From JAGPUQ01 sp049325095 (lineage in GTDB: Bacteria > Pseudomonadota > Gammaproteobacteria > Pseudomonadales > Porticoccaceae), in assembly GCA_049325095.1 (NCBI GenBank), contig JBMOPO010000053.1:62001-126000 (forward strand): a DNA stretch of 64,000 nt, written 5' to 3'. The first letter of the stretch is position 1. Each line of letters begins with the position of its first letter. Below the pieces are notes generated by a model that saw only the letters and a program-made list of their open reading frames with translations, ran no database searches and was not told where the DNA came from. The translations under genes and the position numbers were made by a program. This document shows, in pieces, positions 17,076 through 26,951 of the stretch.

Positions 17076-18698
17076 ATGACGAGAAACTTCTATCACGACG
17101 TACTCGTCATCGGCAGTGGCGCGGCGGGCATGACCGTCGCCCTGCATCTGGCGGATCGCTGCAGCGTGGCGCTGCTGACCAAGGGAGGAGTGCAGTCGGG
17201 CTCCACCGCCTATGCCCAGGGCGGCATCGCCGCGGTCACCGAAGCCGGCGACAGTTGCGACGCCCATATTCGGGACACCCTGATCGCGGGGGCCGGTCTC
17301 TGCCATCCCGAGGTGGTCGATTTCATCATCCGGCGCGGGCCGGAGGCGATCGCCTGGCTGATCGAACAGGGAGTCGAATTCAGCCGCGACAGCGACGGCG
17401 GCCATCATCTCACCCGCGAGGGCGGCCATAGTCACCGCCGTATCCTGCACGCCGCCGACGCCACCGGCCAAGCGATTTCGGGAGCCCTCGCCGAGCGGGT
17501 CGCAGAGCATCCGGGAATCGAGGTGTTCGAACAGCACCTGGTGGTGGACCTGACCACCCAGGCCGATGCCGGCTCCCGTCACCTGCGCTGCAACGGCGCC
17601 TACGTACTCGACGCCAGCACCGGCGAGGTCTGCCTGTTCCAGGCCCGCGCAGTGGTGCTCGCCACCGGCGGGGCGAGCAAGGTCTACCTCTATACCACCA
17701 ACCCCGACGGGGCCAGCGGCGACGGCATCGCCGTTGCCTGGCGGCGCGGCTGCCGGGTGGCGAACATGGAATTCAACCAGTTCCACCCCACCTGCCTGTT
17801 CCACCCCAATGCCAAGTCGTTCCTGATCTCCGAGGCGCTGCGCGGCGAGGGCGCCCAACTGCAACTGCCGGACGGCAGCCGCTTCATGCCGAGGTTTCAC
17901 CCCGATGCCGAACTGGCGCCCCGCGACATCGTCGCGCGGGCCATCGACCACGAGATCAAGCGGCTGGGCGCCGACTGCGTCTATCTCGACATCCGCCACA
18001 AACCCCTGGCGTTCATCGAAGCGCATTTCCCCACCCTGCGCGCCCAGTGCCTGAGCTTCGGCATCGACATCGCCCGCCAGCGCATCCCGGTGGTCCCGGC
18101 GGCGCACTACACCTGCGGCGGCGTGGTGACCGACACCCGCGGGCGCACCGACCTCAAGCATCTCTACGCGGTCGGGGAATGCGCCTTCACCGGCCTGCAC
18201 GGGGCCAATCGGCTGGCCAGCAACTCCCTGCTCGAGTGCGTGGTCCTCGGCACCGCCGCGGCGGCGGACATCGCCGCCAGCCTCCCCGAGATCCCCATGC
18301 CCAGCTTCACCAAACCCTGGGATGCGTCGCGGGTGACCTCCTCGGACGAGGATGTGGTGATCGCCCACAACTGGGACGAGGTGCGGCGCTTCATGTGGGA
18401 CTACGTCGGCATCGTCCGCACCCGCAAGCGGCTGGAGCGGGCCCAGCACCGGGTACAACTGCTGCAGCGGGAAATTCACGAGTACTACAGCAACTACCGG
18501 GTGAGCCGCGACCTGCTCGAACTGCGCAACCTGGCGATGGTGGCGGAGCTGATCATCCGCTCGGCGCTGTTGCGCAAGGAGAGCCGCGGGCTGCACTTCA
18601 CGCTGGATCACCCCGAGCAGTCGGTGATCGCCAAGGACAGCATCCTGGTGCCGATGAATTTCGCCAACCAGGAGTTGATCGTGGACAAACTGGGTTGA
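17076..18698 (+). CDS. nadB: L-aspartate oxidase
   Basis: 540 residues. FAD enzyme converting L-aspartate to iminoaspartate, the first step of de novo NAD synthesis. The FAD-binding motif VIGSGAAGMTVAL is at residues 11-23; GSTAYAQGGIAAV and the histidine-rich EGGHSHRRILHAADATG follow. The substrate loop HYTCGGVVTD and GANRLASNSLLE are intact. It is divergent from rpoE, as in many gammaproteobacteria. No clear Shine-Dalgarno is visible before the ATG. nadA and nadC are not in the window. Confidence 0.96.
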   Translation: MTRNFYHDVLVIGSGAAGMTVALHLADRCSVALLTKGGVQSGSTAYAQGGIAAVTEAGDSCDAHIRDTLIAGAGLCHPEVVDFIIRRGPEAIAWLIEQGVEFSRDSDGGHHLTREGGHSHRRILHAADATGQAISGALAERVAEHPGIEVFEQHLVVDLTTQADAGSRHLRCNGAYVLDASTGEVCLFQARAVVLATGGASKVYLYTTNPDGASGDGIAVAWRRGCRVANMEFNQFHPTCLFHPNAKSFLISEALRGEGAQLQLPDGSRFMPRFHPDAELAPRDIVARAIDHEIKRLGADCVYLDIRHKPLAFIEAHFPTLRAQCLSFGIDIARQRIPVVPAAHYTCGGVVTDTRGRTDLKHLYAVGECAFTGLHGANRLASNSLLECVVLGTAAAADIAASLPEIPMPSFTKPWDASRVTSSDEDVVIAHNWDEVRRFMWDYVGIVRTRKRLERAQHRVQLLQREIHEYYSNYRVSRDLLELRNLAMVAELIIRSALLRKESRGLHFTLDHPEQSVIAKDSILVPMNFANQELIVDKLG

Positions 18699-18708
18699 TC
18701 CGGCCGCG

Positions 18709-19107
18709 TCAACCCAGCTTCCCGGCCCGCGCGCGCACCAGCAGCACGCGGAATCCGTCGCCGGAGACGGCGTCGGCGAATACCGGCAGGTAGTGGCGCC
18801 GCCAACCGCGGCGAAACCCCAGCACCACCAGCCAACCGGACACGAACGCCACCCGGCACTCGGTCCCGAGGGGCCGGTTGCCGGCGCCGCGCAGCCACCA
18901 GTGGCTGCCATCCCACAGCAGGGTGCCGCCCGGCCCGGGACGCAGTGCGAGCCCGATCTCGACCAGCCACAGGGCGCTCGCCGCCAGCCGCCAGCCCGGC
19001 GCCAGCGGCAGCGCCCAGATTCCCGCGAGCAGTGCCGCCAGGGCGGTCAACCGCAGCGCCGATTCCAGCCGGGACCGGCCCAGCGCGAGCTCAAGGCGCT
19101 CCGTCAC
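18709..19107 (-). CDS. ygfX: YgfX/CptA-type small membrane protein
   Basis: 132 residues from a GTG that overlaps the end of sdhE by 17 bases. Two hydrophobic segments (about 16-34 and 36-52) are followed by a basic, Trp-rich soluble domain (LLWDGSHWWLRG). Position and fold match the YgfX/CptA family, described in E. coli as a membrane partner of SdhE (CptB) with cell-shape effects on overexpression. It converges on nadB with a 10-base gap. Confidence 0.7.
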   Translation of the reverse strand: MTERLELALGRSRLESALRLTALAALLAGIWALPLAPGWRLAASALWLVEIGLALRPGPGGTLLWDGSHWWLRGAGNRPLGTECRVAFVSGWLVVLGFRRGWRRHYLPVFADAVSGDGFRVLLVRARAGKLG

Positions 19108-19339
19108 GCCGCGCCTCCCGCACCCGCTGCACCATGGCCTGCAATTGGGCGTCGGGGGCGGTTGCCCGCCCCAGCAGCCAGGCGAACAACTGCTGATCCT
19201 CGCACTCCAGCAGCCGCCGCAAGACCGCCCGCTGCTCGGACGACAGCGACTCGTACTCCGCATCGAGAAAGGTCTCGAGGAGCAGATCGAGTTCCAGCAT
19301 GCCGCGGCGGGCCGCCCAGCGCAGCCGATTGCGATCCAT
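19091..19339 (-). CDS. sdhE: SdhE, FAD assembly factor for succinate dehydrogenase
   Basis: 82 residues. The family RGxxE motif is seen as RWAARRGMLELDLLLE at residues 7-22, which contacts the flavoprotein for covalent FAD attachment. Conserved LLECEDQQLFAWLLG follows. ATG at 19339 has GAGG about 8 bases upstream. It is cotranscribed with ygfX, as in E. coli (cptBA). Confidence 0.9.
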   Translation of the reverse strand: MDRNRLRWAARRGMLELDLLLETFLDAEYESLSSEQRAVLRRLLECEDQQLFAWLLGRATAPDAQLQAMVQRVREARRDGAP

Positions 19340-19481
19340 GGCGAACCTCGGTGGGGTGCTTGGGCCGATTATAGACGGCCGCCCGCACCAGCCGCCGGCG
19401 GCATCCTGCGCCCCATCCCCGCTGCGGTGGATTGCCGGCATCGGGCTTGGGTACACTCGCAGCCTTGCTGGAGAACCGAGC

Positions 19482-20495
19482 GTGACCGACTGGCATTCAT
19501 TCCTCGTCGCCCGGGGCGCCCTGATCGCCGGCGGACAGGTGGAGACGTTCGGCGAGGGCCCGGCGGACTGCGACCACCTGCTGGCGATCGACACCCTGAG
19601 TGAGCTCGGCCATCTGGGCGCGCTCGCCGTGACCGGTCCCCACAGCGCCCGATTCCTGCAGGGCCAAACCACCGCGGATTTCGCTGCTCCGGCAGCGCCC
19701 GGACCCATCGCCGGGGCCTGCTGCACGCCCCAGGGCCGGGTATTTGCCCACTTCGTGGCGCTGCCGACCGCCACCGGATATCTGCTGATCATGCCCCGCT
19801 CCCTGATCGCTCCGGCCTGCGCCACCCTGGCCCCGTACGCGGCGCTGGCGCGGGTCGAACTCGCCGACGCCAGCGAGCACTGGCGCCTGCTGGGACTCGC
19901 CGGCCCGGCGGCCGCAGCCACCCTCGCCGCGCTCGGCCTGCACCCCGACGGCCCCGCGCCGGACGGGACTCGAACCCTGGCGCACGAACCAGGCCGCCAG
20001 CTGCTCGCGGTGCCGAGCGCGGCCGCGGAAGCCCGCTGGGCCAGCCTCGAGACCCTTGCCCGGCCGGTCGGCCTGCCGCTGTGGCACCTCGCGGACATCC
20101 GCGCCGGCATCGCGACGCTGGAACCCGCGACCCGCGCAGCCTTCGTCCCGCAGATGCTGAACTTCCAGCTGCGCGGCATGCTGAGCTTTTCGAAAGGCTG
20201 CTATACGGGCCAGGAAGTGGTCGCGCGCAGCCAGTACCGGGGCTCGCTCAAGCGCCATCTGCACCGGCTGGCGATCGGCGGCGCAGCCCCGCCGTCGCCC
20301 GGCGCCGCCATTCAGGTTCCCGAGACCGCCCAGGCGGTGGGCACCCTGCTGCGGGCGGTGCGCTGCGGCGCGGATCGCTGCGAGGCGCTGGCAGTGTTGC
20401 TGGACGGCTCCGAACGGCACCCGGCGCTCGACTTCGGCACCGGGCCGCGGCCCGTGGAGTTCCTGTCGCTGCCGGTGGCGGCGGAACCCGGATGA
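19482..20495 (+). CDS. ygfZ: YgfZ-type folate-binding, GcvT-like iron-sulfur/tRNA-modification protein
   Basis: 337 residues from GTG 19482 (GGAG about 9 bases upstream). The YgfZ signature KGCYTGQEVVAR is present (about 233-244), with the conserved cysteine needed for function, plus the GcvT-like aminomethyltransferase fold (LQGQTTADF; CCTPQGRVFAHF). In E. coli YgfZ uses folate to support Fe-S enzymes such as MiaB. It diverges from sdhE, a frequent neighbour. The stop overlaps the next start by 4 bases. Confidence 0.92.
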   Translation: MTDWHSFLVARGALIAGGQVETFGEGPADCDHLLAIDTLSELGHLGALAVTGPHSARFLQGQTTADFAAPAAPGPIAGACCTPQGRVFAHFVALPTATGYLLIMPRSLIAPACATLAPYAALARVELADASEHWRLLGLAGPAAAATLAALGLHPDGPAPDGTRTLAHEPGRQLLAVPSAAAEARWASLETLARPVGLPLWHLADIRAGIATLEPATRAAFVPQMLNFQLRGMLSFSKGCYTGQEVVARSQYRGSLKRHLHRLAIGGAAPPSPGAAIQVPETAQAVGTLLRAVRCGADRCEALAVLLDGSERHPALDFGTGPRPVEFLSLPVAAEPG

Positions 20496-20914
20496 TCGAC
20501 TGGCTCACCGCCAACCAGGGCCTGTTGGGCTGGCTGACCTTTGCCTCCGTGGCCACCATCGTGATCAGCCTGGCGGCGCTGCCCTGGTTGGTGGCGCGGA
20601 TCCCGGCAGACTATTTCGCGTACCGAAAGCGCCATGGCACACCGCTCAAACAGCGCCACCCCCTGATCCGGCTGCTGCTGCTGATCGGCAAGAATCTGCT
20701 CGGCGCCACGCTGCTGGCCGGCGGATTGCTCATGCTGTTCGTGCCCGGCCAGGGCCTGCTGACCATGGCGATGGGATTGCTGCTGCTGGATTATCCCGGC
20801 AAGTTCGCCCTGGAGCGCCGCATCGCCCGCCAGCACTCGGTGCTCTCGGGCCTCAATTGGCTGCGGGCGCGGGCCGGCGCCGCACCTCTGGTGATCGACC
20901 ATCGGGATGACTGA
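20492..20914 (+). CDS. Putative PGPGW-family transmembrane protein
   Basis: 140 residues with an N-terminal membrane helix (about 12-37), a basic loop (YFAYRKRHGTPLKQRHP), and a hydrophobic hairpin containing LFVPGQGLLTMAMGLLLLDY (about 82-101). This resembles the PGPGW membrane-protein family, with PGQG in place of the PGPG core. The ATG overlaps the ygfZ stop (ATGA). Function unknown. Confidence 0.7.
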   Translation: MIDWLTANQGLLGWLTFASVATIVISLAALPWLVARIPADYFAYRKRHGTPLKQRHPLIRLLLLIGKNLLGATLLAGGLLMLFVPGQGLLTMAMGLLLLDYPGKFALERRIARQHSVLSGLNWLRARAGAAPLVIDHRDD

Positions 20915-20943
20915 CGGGCCCGCCGCGCGGCCGGGCCCGCGGA

Positions 20944-21324
20944 TCAATCCGCGAGCAGTTCGATGCGATAGCCGTCGGGGTCCTCGACGAAGGCGAGCAC
21001 CGTGCTGCCGTGCTGCATGGGGCCCGGCTCACGGACCACCTTGCCGCCGCCGGCGCGAATCCGCTCGCAGGCGGCCTGGACGTCCTCGACCCCGATGGCG
21101 ATGTGCCCGTAGCCGGTGCCCAGATCGTAGCTGCTGGTGTCCCAGTTGTGGGTGAGCTCCAGCACCGTCTGCTCGGACTCGGGGCCGTAGCCCAGAAACG
21201 CCAGCGTGAACCGCCCGCCGGGGAAGTCCCGCCGCCGCAGCAGCCGCATGCCCAGCAGCTCGGTATAGAAGGCGATCGAGCGCTCCAGGTCGCCCACCCG
21301 CAGCATGGTATGCAACAGTCTCAT
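20944..21324 (-). CDS. gloA: Lactoylglutathione lyase (glyoxalase I)
   Basis: 126 residues of the vicinal-oxygen-chelate fold, with metal-ligand regions LLHTMLRVGDLERSIAFY, TVLELTHNW, YGHIAIGVED and FVEDPDGYRIELL. His5, Glu56, His74 and Glu122 fit the four metal ligands of the Ni/Co-type GlxI. Converts the methylglyoxal-glutathione hemithioacetal to lactoylglutathione. GGGAGGA precedes the ATG. Confidence 0.94.
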   Translation of the reverse strand: MRLLHTMLRVGDLERSIAFYTELLGMRLLRRRDFPGGRFTLAFLGYGPESEQTVLELTHNWDTSSYDLGTGYGHIAIGVEDVQAACERIRAGGGKVVREPGPMQHGSTVLAFVEDPDGYRIELLAD

Positions 21325-21358
21325 GGTCGCTGATCCTCCCGCTCGGCGCGCTGCCGCT

Positions 21359-22576
<1,218 letters not shown>

Positions 22577-22784
22577 GGGAAACTCCTCGGAGCCAGCGCG
22601 GTGCGGGAGGCGAATTCTACCCGGCCGCCTGCGGCGCTGCACGGTGCCGGCACTGACCCATTGCCGCGGCCGGGGGCCGGACGGCGCCGGCGACCCGCAG
22701 GCCCGGCGCCTCGATCCCGGTCCGCCCGGCGCGGTCCGCGGAAGGGGCATATCCGCCGCCGGTCCGCTTGCCTAAGATGGCGCG

Positions 22785-24035
22785 ATGGATACCTCCGGCA
22801 ACGCCGCGGCCCGCCTCAACCTGCGCCGCCTGACCGCGCTCCGCTACATCGCCCTGAGCGCCTGCACGCTGGCGCTGCCGGGGGTCGCGCCCTGGTTGCC
22901 CGACCAGCCCCTGCCGGTGGCGCTGCTCGGGCTGCTGGCGCTGTTCGCGGCGCTCAACGCCCTTGCCCGCTACCGCACCCGACGGCCGCGGCCGATTTCC
23001 GAGGGGGAGTTCTTCGGGCATCTGCTGCTCGACATCGGCGGGCTGAGCCTGCTCCTGTATTTCACCGGCGGCGCCACCAACCCGCTGGTCTCCTACCTGC
23101 TGGTCCCGGTGTGCATCGCCGCCGCGACCCTGACCCGGCGGCTGAGCTGGACGGTCACCGGGCTCGCTTTCGCCTGCTACAGCCTGCTCCTGCTGTGGTA
23201 CCGGCCGGTGCCGGCGCTGCTGCCCGCGGCCCACCACGCCGAGGTCAACCTGCACGTGTTGGGCATGTGGGCGAATTTCGCGGTCAGCGCCGGGCTGATC
23301 GGCCACTTCCTGCTCGACATGGCGGCCGAGCTGCGCCGCCAGCAGCGGGCCCTCGCTCGCCAGCGCGAGGAGCAACTGCGCGATGAACAACTGCTGAGCA
23401 TCGCCACCCTGGCGGCCGGCGCCGCCCACGAACTCGGCACCCCGCTCAACACCATGCAGCTGCTGGTGGACGGGGGGCGCGAGGACCGCCAGGCACTGGC
23501 GGGCGCGGAGCTCGACACTCTCGCCCGACAACTGGAGCGGTGCCGGGGAACCCTGCGCCGGCTCGCCCGCCGGGGCGAGCTCGGCGACAGCCCGCCGGCC
23601 GCCTGTCCGGTCCGCGAATATCTCGAAGCCCTGGCGGAGCGCTGGCGGGTGATCCGCCCCCAGGCCCGCCTGCAACTGCGCCTCGATCCGGACAGCCCGG
23701 CGCTCGCGGCGCGCTTCCACCCCACCCTGGAGCCGGCGGTCCAGAACCTGCTCGACAATGCCGCAGACGCCTCTGCCGAAGTGGAAATGACCGCCCGCTG
23801 GGACCGCAGCCGGCTGGTGCTCGACATCCGCGATGCCGGGCCGGGGTTCCGCCACCCGCCGGGGGACGCACCCGTCCGGCCCGGCGCCAGCAGCAAACCC
23901 GGGGGGCTGGGCCTGGGGCTGTTCCTGTCGCACGCCACCATCGAGCGCCACGGCGGCTCGGTGGAGTTGACCCCGGCCGCGGGGGGCGGCACCCTCACCC
24001 GGGTTTTGTTGCCCCTGCCGGATCCCGCCCCGTGA
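22785..24035 (+). CDS. RegB/PrrB-like redox-sensing membrane histidine kinase
   Basis: 416 residues. Six hydrophobic segments lie within about residues 18-180, then a coiled linker, a HisKA domain with the phospho-acceptor His215 in AAGAAHELGTPLNTM, and an HATPase_c domain (NLLDNAADAS; GGLGLGLFLSH). Two family hallmarks are visible: the periplasmic quinone-site motif GGATNP (95-100) and Cys253 in ERCRGTL, at the position of the redox-active cysteine of Rhodobacter RegB. It overlaps its response regulator by GTGA. The symbol is left open because orthology was not tested. Confidence 0.85.
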   Translation: MDTSGNAAARLNLRRLTALRYIALSACTLALPGVAPWLPDQPLPVALLGLLALFAALNALARYRTRRPRPISEGEFFGHLLLDIGGLSLLLYFTGGATNPLVSYLLVPVCIAAATLTRRLSWTVTGLAFACYSLLLLWYRPVPALLPAAHHAEVNLHVLGMWANFAVSAGLIGHFLLDMAAELRRQQRALARQREEQLRDEQLLSIATLAAGAAHELGTPLNTMQLLVDGGREDRQALAGAELDTLARQLERCRGTLRRLARRGELGDSPPAACPVREYLEALAERWRVIRPQARLQLRLDPDSPALAARFHPTLEPAVQNLLDNAADASAEVEMTARWDRSRLVLDIRDAGPGFRHPPGDAPVRPGASSKPGGLGLGLFLSHATIERHGGSVELTPAAGGGTLTRVLLPLPDPAP

Positions 24036-24559
24036 GCGACCGCTATCTGGTCATCGACGACGACGCCGTGTTCGCCGAGACGCTGGCGCGGCGCCTGCGC
24101 CGGCGCGGCCACGCGGCGGAGGTCGCCACCGACCCGGAGGCGGCCCTCGACTGTTGCCGCCGGCTGCGACCGACGCGCGTGGTCTTGGATCTCAAGCTCG
24201 CGGAGACCTCCGGCCTGCACCTGTTGCCGCACCTGAAAGCGCAGCAGCCGGCGCCGGAAGTCGTGGTGCTGACCGGCTATTCGAGCGTCGCCACCGCGGT
24301 CAGCGCGATCAAGCTGGGCGCGGTGAACTATCTCGCCAAGCCCGCCGGCCTCGACGAGATCCTGGCGGCCTTCGCCGCGGCACAGGCCGCGCCCGAGCTC
24401 CCGCCGGTGAGCCTGCCGTCCCTCGAGCGGGTGGAATGGGAGCACATCCAGCGCGCGCTGGATGAACACGGGGGCAATGTCGCCGCCACCGCCCGCGCCC
24501 TGGGCCTGCACCGCCGCACCCTGCAGCGCAAGCTCGGCAAACGGCCGGTCAGGCGCTGA
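24032..24559 (+). CDS. RegA/PrrA/ActR-like response regulator
   Basis: 175 residues. Receiver domain with acidic pocket IDDDA (8-12), phospho-acceptor Asp53 in VVLDLKLAETSG, the switch residue in VVLTGYSSVATAV, and Lys in YLAKPAG. A short linker leads to a Fis-type helix-turn-helix (NVAATARALGLHRRTLQRKL) typical of RegA/PrrA. The GTG start overlaps the kinase stop. The pair would control redox-responsive genes; targets cannot be read from this window. Confidence 0.87.
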   Translation: MSDRYLVIDDDAVFAETLARRLRRRGHAAEVATDPEAALDCCRRLRPTRVVLDLKLAETSGLHLLPHLKAQQPAPEVVVLTGYSSVATAVSAIKLGAVNYLAKPAGLDEILAAFAAAQAAPELPPVSLPSLERVEWEHIQRALDEHGGNVAATARALGLHRRTLQRKLGKRPVRR

Positions 24560-24625
24560 CCACAGCACGTCGGGCGTGCGGCGTACCCCTTACAATGGCG
24601 CCCCATCCACTTGCGCGGAGGCCGC

Positions 24626-25735
24626 ATGAAGACCCATCGCATCGCAGTACTGGCCGGCGACGGCATAGGCCCGGAGATCATGCAGGAGGCCCTCAAGGTG
24701 CTGCGGGTGGTGGAGGAGTGCGGCGCGGCGCGCTTCGAACTGGTCGAGGCCCCGTTCGGCGCCCAGGCCTACTTCGACCACGGCCATCCGTTCCCCGCCG
24801 CCACCAAGGCCATCTGCGACACAGCCGACGCCATCATCAAGGGGCCGGTGGGGCTGTCCCATGAGGCGACCCGGCAGATTCCGGTGGACCTGCAGCCGGA
24901 GCGCGGCGCAGTGCTGCCGCTGCGCGCCCGCTACCACACCTACGCCAATTTTCGCCCGGTGGTCCTGCCGCGGTCGCTGGCCCATTTTTCCCCGCTGCGC
25001 CCGGAGGTGGTCGGCGAGGGCATCGACATCATGCTGATCCGCGAACTGGTGGGCGGGCTCTACTTCGGCGCCAAGACGGTCGGGATCGACGCCGCCGGCC
25101 ACCGCTATGTCGAGGAAACCCTGCGCTACGACGAGATCCAGATCAAACAGGTGCTGAAAAAAGCATTCCAACTGGCGCAGCAGCGCAAGGGCGTGCTGCA
25201 CAATATCCACAAGAGCAATGTGCTGAAGTCCAGCGTGCTCTGGAACGAGATTCTGGAGGAGATGGCACCGGATTACCCCGAGGTGAAGGTCGTCCACATG
25301 CTGGTGGACGCCGCGGCCACCCACCTGTGCCTCAATCCGCGCCAGTTCGATGTCATGGTCATGGAGAATATGTTCGGCGATATCCTCAGCGACCAGGGCG
25401 GCGGCATCATCGGCTCCCTGGGCCTGATGCCCTCGGCCTGTCTGGGCGACGACAAGGCCTACTACGAGCCCGCCCACGGCTCGGCGCCGGACATCGCCGG
25501 CCGCAACATCGCCAACCCCTATTCGATGATCGGCTCGGCGGCGATGATGCTGGAACACAGCTTCGGCATGGCCGCCGCGGCGCGGCAGGTCTGGGCGGCC
25601 CTGCAGGGCGTGTTCGCCGACGGCTTCTCGACCCCGGATCTGGCGCAACTGGGCGGCGCGGCGAACATCATCTCCACCCCGGATTTCGGCGACCGGGTCG
25701 CCGCCCGGCTCCGCGAGGCGCTCCGGCACCAATGA
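24626..25735 (+). CDS. 3-Isopropylmalate/isocitrate/tartrate dehydrogenase-family enzyme
   Basis: 369 residues of the beta-decarboxylating dehydrogenase family. N-terminal VLAGDGIGPEIMQEAL, then LIRELVGGLYFG with the catalytic Tyr nearby, HKSNVLKSSVLW carrying the catalytic Lys, and VDAAATHLCLNPRQFDVMVM for the metal aspartates. GSAPDIAGRNIANP binds NAD. It is LeuB-like, but leuC and leuD are absent and an Fe/2OG dioxygenase follows with an ATGA overlap. A non-leucine role (for example tartrate or another alkylmalate) is therefore possible. GGAGG lies 7 bases before the ATG. Confidence 0.85.
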   Translation: MKTHRIAVLAGDGIGPEIMQEALKVLRVVEECGAARFELVEAPFGAQAYFDHGHPFPAATKAICDTADAIIKGPVGLSHEATRQIPVDLQPERGAVLPLRARYHTYANFRPVVLPRSLAHFSPLRPEVVGEGIDIMLIRELVGGLYFGAKTVGIDAAGHRYVEETLRYDEIQIKQVLKKAFQLAQQRKGVLHNIHKSNVLKSSVLWNEILEEMAPDYPEVKVVHMLVDAAATHLCLNPRQFDVMVMENMFGDILSDQGGGIIGSLGLMPSACLGDDKAYYEPAHGSAPDIAGRNIANPYSMIGSAAMMLEHSFGMAAAARQVWAALQGVFADGFSTPDLAQLGGAANIISTPDFGDRVAARLREALRHQ

Positions 25736-26568
25736 ACACCGACTTCGGCATCGAGCATCTCACCCCCGCCATCGGCACCGAGGTCCGGGGGCTGGATCTG
25801 TCCCGGCCCCTGCCGCCGGCGACCCTGAGCGCGGTGCGCGCGCTGTGGCTGGAGCGCAAGGTGCTGTTCTTTCGCGACCAGCACCTCACCCCCGACCAGC
25901 AGCTCGCCTTCACCGCCCAGTTCGGCGAACTGGAGAAGTACCCCTTCCTGCCCGGTATCGAGGGCTATCCGCTGATCGCCCCGGTGCTCAAACTGCCCCA
26001 CGAGAAGGTGAACTTCGGCGGCCTCTGGCATTCCGACACCACCTATCTGGAGACCCCGGCCGCCGGGGCGACCCTCTACGCCATCGAAATCCCGCCCCTG
26101 GGCGGCGACACCCTGTTCGCCAACATGGTGCTGGCTTACGAGACCCTGCCGGACGCTCTCAAGGCCACCATCGCCGGTCTCAAGGCGGTCAACTCCTCGG
26201 CCAAGGCGGACGTCACCAAGACCCGCGAGGACCGCCTCAAGGAGGTCGGGGATCGCACTCCCCCGCAGGAATTCACGAGCATCCATCCCGTGGTCCGCAC
26301 CCACCCGGAGACCGGCGAACGGATCCTCTACGTCAACGAGGGCCACGCGGTGCGCTTCGACGGCTGGACCGAGGCGGACAGCCTGCCGCTCCTGGAGGCA
26401 CTGTACAAACACCAGCGCAAGCCCGAGTTCCAGTGCCGCTTCCGCTGGAGCCCGGGCGCGCTGGCGATGTGGGACAACCGCGCCTGCCAGCACTACCCGG
26501 TCAACGACTACCACGGCCACCGCCGCCTGCTGCACCGGATCTCCCTGAAGGGCGACCGGCCGTTCTGA
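25732..26568 (+). CDS. TauD/TfdA-family Fe(II)/2-oxoglutarate dioxygenase
   Basis: 278 residues. Iron ligands are His100 and Asp102 (LWHSDTTY) and the distal His254 in MWDNRACQHYPVNDY. The 2-oxoglutarate-binding arginine lies in RRLLHRI near the C terminus. TauD/TfdA members hydroxylate taurine, aryloxyalkanoates or similar carboxylates or sulfonates; the substrate here is unknown. Translational overlap with the preceding dehydrogenase implies a two-step pathway. Confidence 0.88.
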   Translation: MNTDFGIEHLTPAIGTEVRGLDLSRPLPPATLSAVRALWLERKVLFFRDQHLTPDQQLAFTAQFGELEKYPFLPGIEGYPLIAPVLKLPHEKVNFGGLWHSDTTYLETPAAGATLYAIEIPPLGGDTLFANMVLAYETLPDALKATIAGLKAVNSSAKADVTKTREDRLKEVGDRTPPQEFTSIHPVVRTHPETGERILYVNEGHAVRFDGWTEADSLPLLEALYKHQRKPEFQCRFRWSPGALAMWDNRACQHYPVNDYHGHRRLLHRISLKGDRPF

Positions 26569-26854
26569 TCGCTCGCGGGGCCCCGCCGGACCGCCCGACC
26601 CCGCGGCCCGGCCCCTGCCACCGCCGGCCCGAGGCTTGCGGCGCGCACCGCAAGCCACTGTCTCCGCCGGCACCGCCAGGCTCCGGCGAGCCGGCGGATC
26701 GGCCGACACCTGCGCTCTCCGCCATTCGGAGAAGTCGAGGGCAACCCCTCCCACAAATCGACGAACGGCGGGATAGGACGAGCGAACGGCCTTTTTTTCG
26801 TCTTCATTTTGCAAACTGCATCACGTTAATCTCATTCCGCGCAATGGATTCCGC
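26569..26854. other. Intergenic region with a strong hairpin and an isolated T-run
   Basis: No supported gene. A perfect 9-bp stem (GGCTTGCGG/CCGCAAGCC, 26633-26641 with 26648-26656, 6-nt loop) lies about 65 bases past the dioxygenase stop and could end that transcript, although no T-run follows it. A separate T7 run occurs at 26792-26798 after a GC-rich stretch holding the near-repeat ACGAACGGC/GCGAACGGC. Sequence becomes AT-richer beyond 26790. Confidence 0.5.
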
Positions 26855-26884
26855 TTGACAAAGTCGATCGAATGGATCTATGCG
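26855..26884 (+). promoter_or_regulatory. Candidate promoter of the EF-hand secreted protein
   Basis: A perfect -35 TTGACA (26855-26860) is followed after 18 bases by TATGCG (26879-26884), a mediocre -10. It would place transcription start about 60 bases upstream of the ATG at 26952, in the AT-rich patch that follows the T-run. Confidence 0.4.
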
Positions 26885-26951
26885 CTTCGCCCGGCCCGCC
26901 ACCAGCGGGCCGGCCAAGGGAAACCCACAAGAGACTTGGGAGGAAAACGTC

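Noticed and set aside
19432..19457. TTGCCG...TACACT as a ygfZ promoter
   Set aside because: The spacer is only 14 bases; the -10 alone is not enough to call.
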